Below, piece after piece: positions 62,245 through 64,000 of a DNA stretch of 64,000 nt; the stretch's first letter is position 1, and every line of letters starts with the position of its first letter. The notes below the pieces were generated by a model, which was given only the letters and a program-made list of their open reading frames with translations, was not told the DNA's origin and did no database searches. The position numbers and the translations under genes were made by a program. The DNA comes from Saccharothrix tamanrassetensis (GTDB lineage Bacteria > Actinomycetota > Actinomycetes > Mycobacteriales > Pseudonocardiaceae), in assembly GCF_014203665.1 (NCBI RefSeq), contig NZ_JACHJN010000011.1, forward strand, positions 124,001 to 188,000. Direction: 5' to 3'.

Positions 62245-63141
62245 TTGCTTTCCCTGACCAACGGTCAGCGCGGCGCGCTGGGCGCCGCGACTGCCATGTT
62301 CTGCGTGGGCACGCTCACCGGTGTCTCCCCCGCGCTGCACGACTACCCCGTCTACGGCGGGCAGGCCGTCCGCTACCTCGTCGGCGCGCTGCTGCTGCTC
62401 GCGGTGGCGCGGGCGTTCGGCAAGGGATTCCTGCGGCTCAGCGGGCGCGAGGTGTTCTTCCTGCTGATGCTGGCGCTGACCGGGCTGACCGCGTTCAACG
62501 TGCTGATCGTGGAGAGCACCCGGTTCGCCGACCCGGCGACCGTCGGCACGGTGGTCGCCGCCGTGCCGGTCGTGCTCGCCCTGCTCGGGCCGGTGATGGA
62601 ACGCCGCAAGCCCGCGCCGCGCGTGCTGGTAGCCGCCGTGGTCGTGGTGGTCGGCGTCGCGGTGACCACCGGGTTCGGCGGCGGCACGCCGTTGGGGCTG
62701 CTGCTCGCGTTCGGCGCGCTGGCCTGCGAGGCGGGCTTCTCGCTGCTGGCGTTGCCGGTGCTGGCCCGGCTCGGCGCGATCCGGGTGTCCGCCTACTCCG
62801 CCGCGCTGGCCGTGCCGCAGCTCGTGGTCGTCGGGCTGGTGGTGGACGGGCCCGACGTGGTCCGAATGCCGAGCGCGTCCGAGGCGCTCGCGCTGGGCTA
62901 CCTGGCCGTGGTGGTCACCGTGTTCGCGTTCCTGTGCTGGTACAACGCCCTGCCCCGGCTCGGCGCGGACAAGGCCGGGCTGTTCTCCGGTTTCCTGCCG
63001 GTCGGCGCGGTGGTGTCGACCGTGGTGCTGGGCACCGGGCAGCCGCACCTGGCGGACCTCGCCGGCGCCGGACTGGTGCTGGTCGGCCTGGCGATCGGGC
63101 TGCGCCCGGCGCGGACACGGGAATCGGTCGGGGTCGGATGA
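62245..63141 (+). CDS. EamA/DMT-family transporter
   Basis: 298 residues, ten hydrophobic helices in two EamA-type halves (GALGAATAMFCVGTLTG...; LGLLLAFGALACEAGFSLLALPVLA...). Metabolite exporter family; substrate unknown. TTG at 62245 with GGAGG nine bases ahead. The stop overlaps the next ATG, so regulator, EamA transporter and antiporter look like one operon. Confidence 0.88.
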   Translation: MLSLTNGQRGALGAATAMFCVGTLTGVSPALHDYPVYGGQAVRYLVGALLLLAVARAFGKGFLRLSGREVFFLLMLALTGLTAFNVLIVESTRFADPATVGTVVAAVPVVLALLGPVMERRKPAPRVLVAAVVVVVGVAVTTGFGGGTPLGLLLAFGALACEAGFSLLALPVLARLGAIRVSAYSAALAVPQLVVVGLVVDGPDVVRMPSASEALALGYLAVVVTVFAFLCWYNALPRLGADKAGLFSGFLPVGAVVSTVVLGTGQPHLADLAGAGLVLVGLAIGLRPARTRESVGVG

Positions 63142-64000
63142 GCTCGCAACAGGTGGTGGCGCTGCTGGTGGCGCTGGCGGTCGTCGTAGCGCTGGCGAAG
63201 GTGTTGGGAGCGCTGGCGACCCGGCTGGCGCAGCCCGCCGTGGTCGGCGAGATCCTGGCCGGCGTGCTGGTCGGACCGACGCTGTTCGGCGGTGCGCTGG
63301 CGAACGTGCTGTTCCCCGGCGACATCCGGCCGATGCTGAGCTCGCTGGCCAACGTCGGGCTGGTGTTCTTCATGTTCCTGGTGGGCCTGGAGTTCAACCG
63401 CGACCTGCTGCGCGAGCGGTTCGGGTCGATCGCCGTGGTGTCGCTCGGGTCGATGCTGACGCCGTTCGCGCTGGGCGTGCTGCTGGCGACCGTGCTGCGG
63501 CCGGACGACGGGCGGCTCGCGTTCGTGCTCTACCTGGGCACCGCGATGGCGGTCACCGCGTTCCCGGTGCTGGCGCGGATGATCAGCGACTGGGGCATGG
63601 GCGGGTCGAAGGTCGGCACGCTCGCCCTGGGCAGCGCCGCGCTGGGCGACCTGCTGGCGTGGTCGCTGCTGGCGGTGGCCATCGCGACGCTCGGCGCGGG
63701 CTCGACCGAGCAGTGGCGGCTGCTGCTGGTGCTGCCGGTGGCGGCGGTGAGCTTCTGGGTGGTGCGCCCGCTGCTGGCCCGGATCGCGCAGTCCCGGCGG
63801 GACATGTTCGCCGTGGTGCTGATCGGGCTGCTCGGGTGGAGCGCGCTGACCGAGTGGATGGGGCTGCACTTCATCTTCGGCGCGTTCCTGTTCGGCCTGG
63901 TCATGCCGCACGGTGACGCGGCGGACCTGCGCGCGGGCGTGACGCTGCGGATCGAGCAGGTCAGCAAGGTGCTGCTGCTGCCGGTGTACTTCGTGGTCGC
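63138..64000 (+). CDS. Kef/NhaP-type monovalent cation:proton antiporter (3' partial)
   Basis: At least 287 residues, running off the window. Helices from LLVALAVVVALAKVLGALATRL, with QPAVVGEILAGVLVGPTLFG (CPA2 motif), FFMFLVGLEFN and AMAVTAFPVLARMISDW followed by GSAALGDLLAWSLLA, the Asp of which is the usual ion-binding residue. CPA2 family Na+ or K+/H+ antiporter. ATG overlaps the EamA stop (ATGA). Confidence 0.9.
   Translation, partial: MSSQQVVALLVALAVVVALAKVLGALATRLAQPAVVGEILAGVLVGPTLFGGALANVLFPGDIRPMLSSLANVGLVFFMFLVGLEFNRDLLRERFGSIAVVSLGSMLTPFALGVLLATVLRPDDGRLAFVLYLGTAMAVTAFPVLARMISDWGMGGSKVGTLALGSAALGDLLAWSLLAVAIATLGAGSTEQWRLLLVLPVAAVSFWVVRPLLARIAQSRRDMFAVVLIGLLGWSALTEWMGLHFIFGAFLFGLVMPHGDAADLRAGVTLRIEQVSKVLLLPVYFVV

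Overview
The window is high-GC throughout and nearly every gene shows the codon bias, GTG/TTG starts and stop-start overlaps (GTGA/ATGA) of a filamentous actinobacterium. A core cluster reading ruvC-ruvA-ruvB-yajC-secD-secF-apt-rel, followed past a convergent cyclophilin gene by a hydrolase-hisS pair, together with an F420-dependent glucose-6-phosphate dehydrogenase, points to Actinomycetota. The overall style suggests Pseudonocardiaceae (Saccharothrix/Lentzea/Actinosynnema type), but the genus is an inference and no rRNA is present to confirm it. No tRNA, rRNA, transposase, CRISPR array or prophage was seen.

Layout. 0-8 kb: partial NadR-like gene, nitroreductase, YibE/F membrane protein, spermidine-synthase-like protein, the metallo-hydrolase/hisS/membrane-protein operon and a peptidyl-prolyl isomerase. 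8-18 kb: the housekeeping core on the minus strand (stringent response, purine salvage, Sec export, Holliday junction resolution). 18-33 kb: a mixture of signalling (GGDEF), F420 metabolism, a stand-alone ATP-dependent ligase, a WYL regulator, an MFS/ArsR divergent pair, a stalk-like surface protein and a four-gene operon of membrane/exported proteins that looks metal-related. 33-46 kb: a two-component system, AraC regulator, secreted trypsin-like protease, beta-helix lipoprotein, TetR-MFS-carotenoid oxygenase cluster and a DUF1800/DUF1501 pair. 46-52 kb: two TetR regulators, a DrrAB-like exporter, a pentapeptide protein and an ArsR/glyoxalase-fold pair. 52-58 kb: a divergent EF-hand pair, one of which is a thioredoxin-reductase-like flavoprotein without its CxxC, then a MacAB-like export system. 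58-64 kb: tandem RlaP-type nucleotidyltransferases, small enzymes, a pseudo-receiver regulator, an EamA transporter and a partial cation/proton antiporter.

Two features are not explained by ordinary gene content. (1) Three intergenic copies (about 8.0, 10.9 and 33.3 kb) of a nested palindromic element: 17-24 bp outer inverted repeats enclose a perfect 20-bp hairpin whose sequence differs between copies but is compensated on both arms, followed by a conserved distal box. Two inverted copies bracket rel. (2) Several genes (ruvA, both RlaP genes, the small EF-hand gene, a response regulator) end in short tandem repeats whose period is a multiple of three (12, 18, 27, 30 bp); in four of them each unit carries another in-frame TGA. 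Operators that fit local regulators are visible for ArsR (50.96 kb), TetR (48.5 kb), TetR (47.6 kb) and TetR/MFS (39.5 and 40.15 kb), and several genes appear to be leaderless (-10 box six or seven bases before the start codon).
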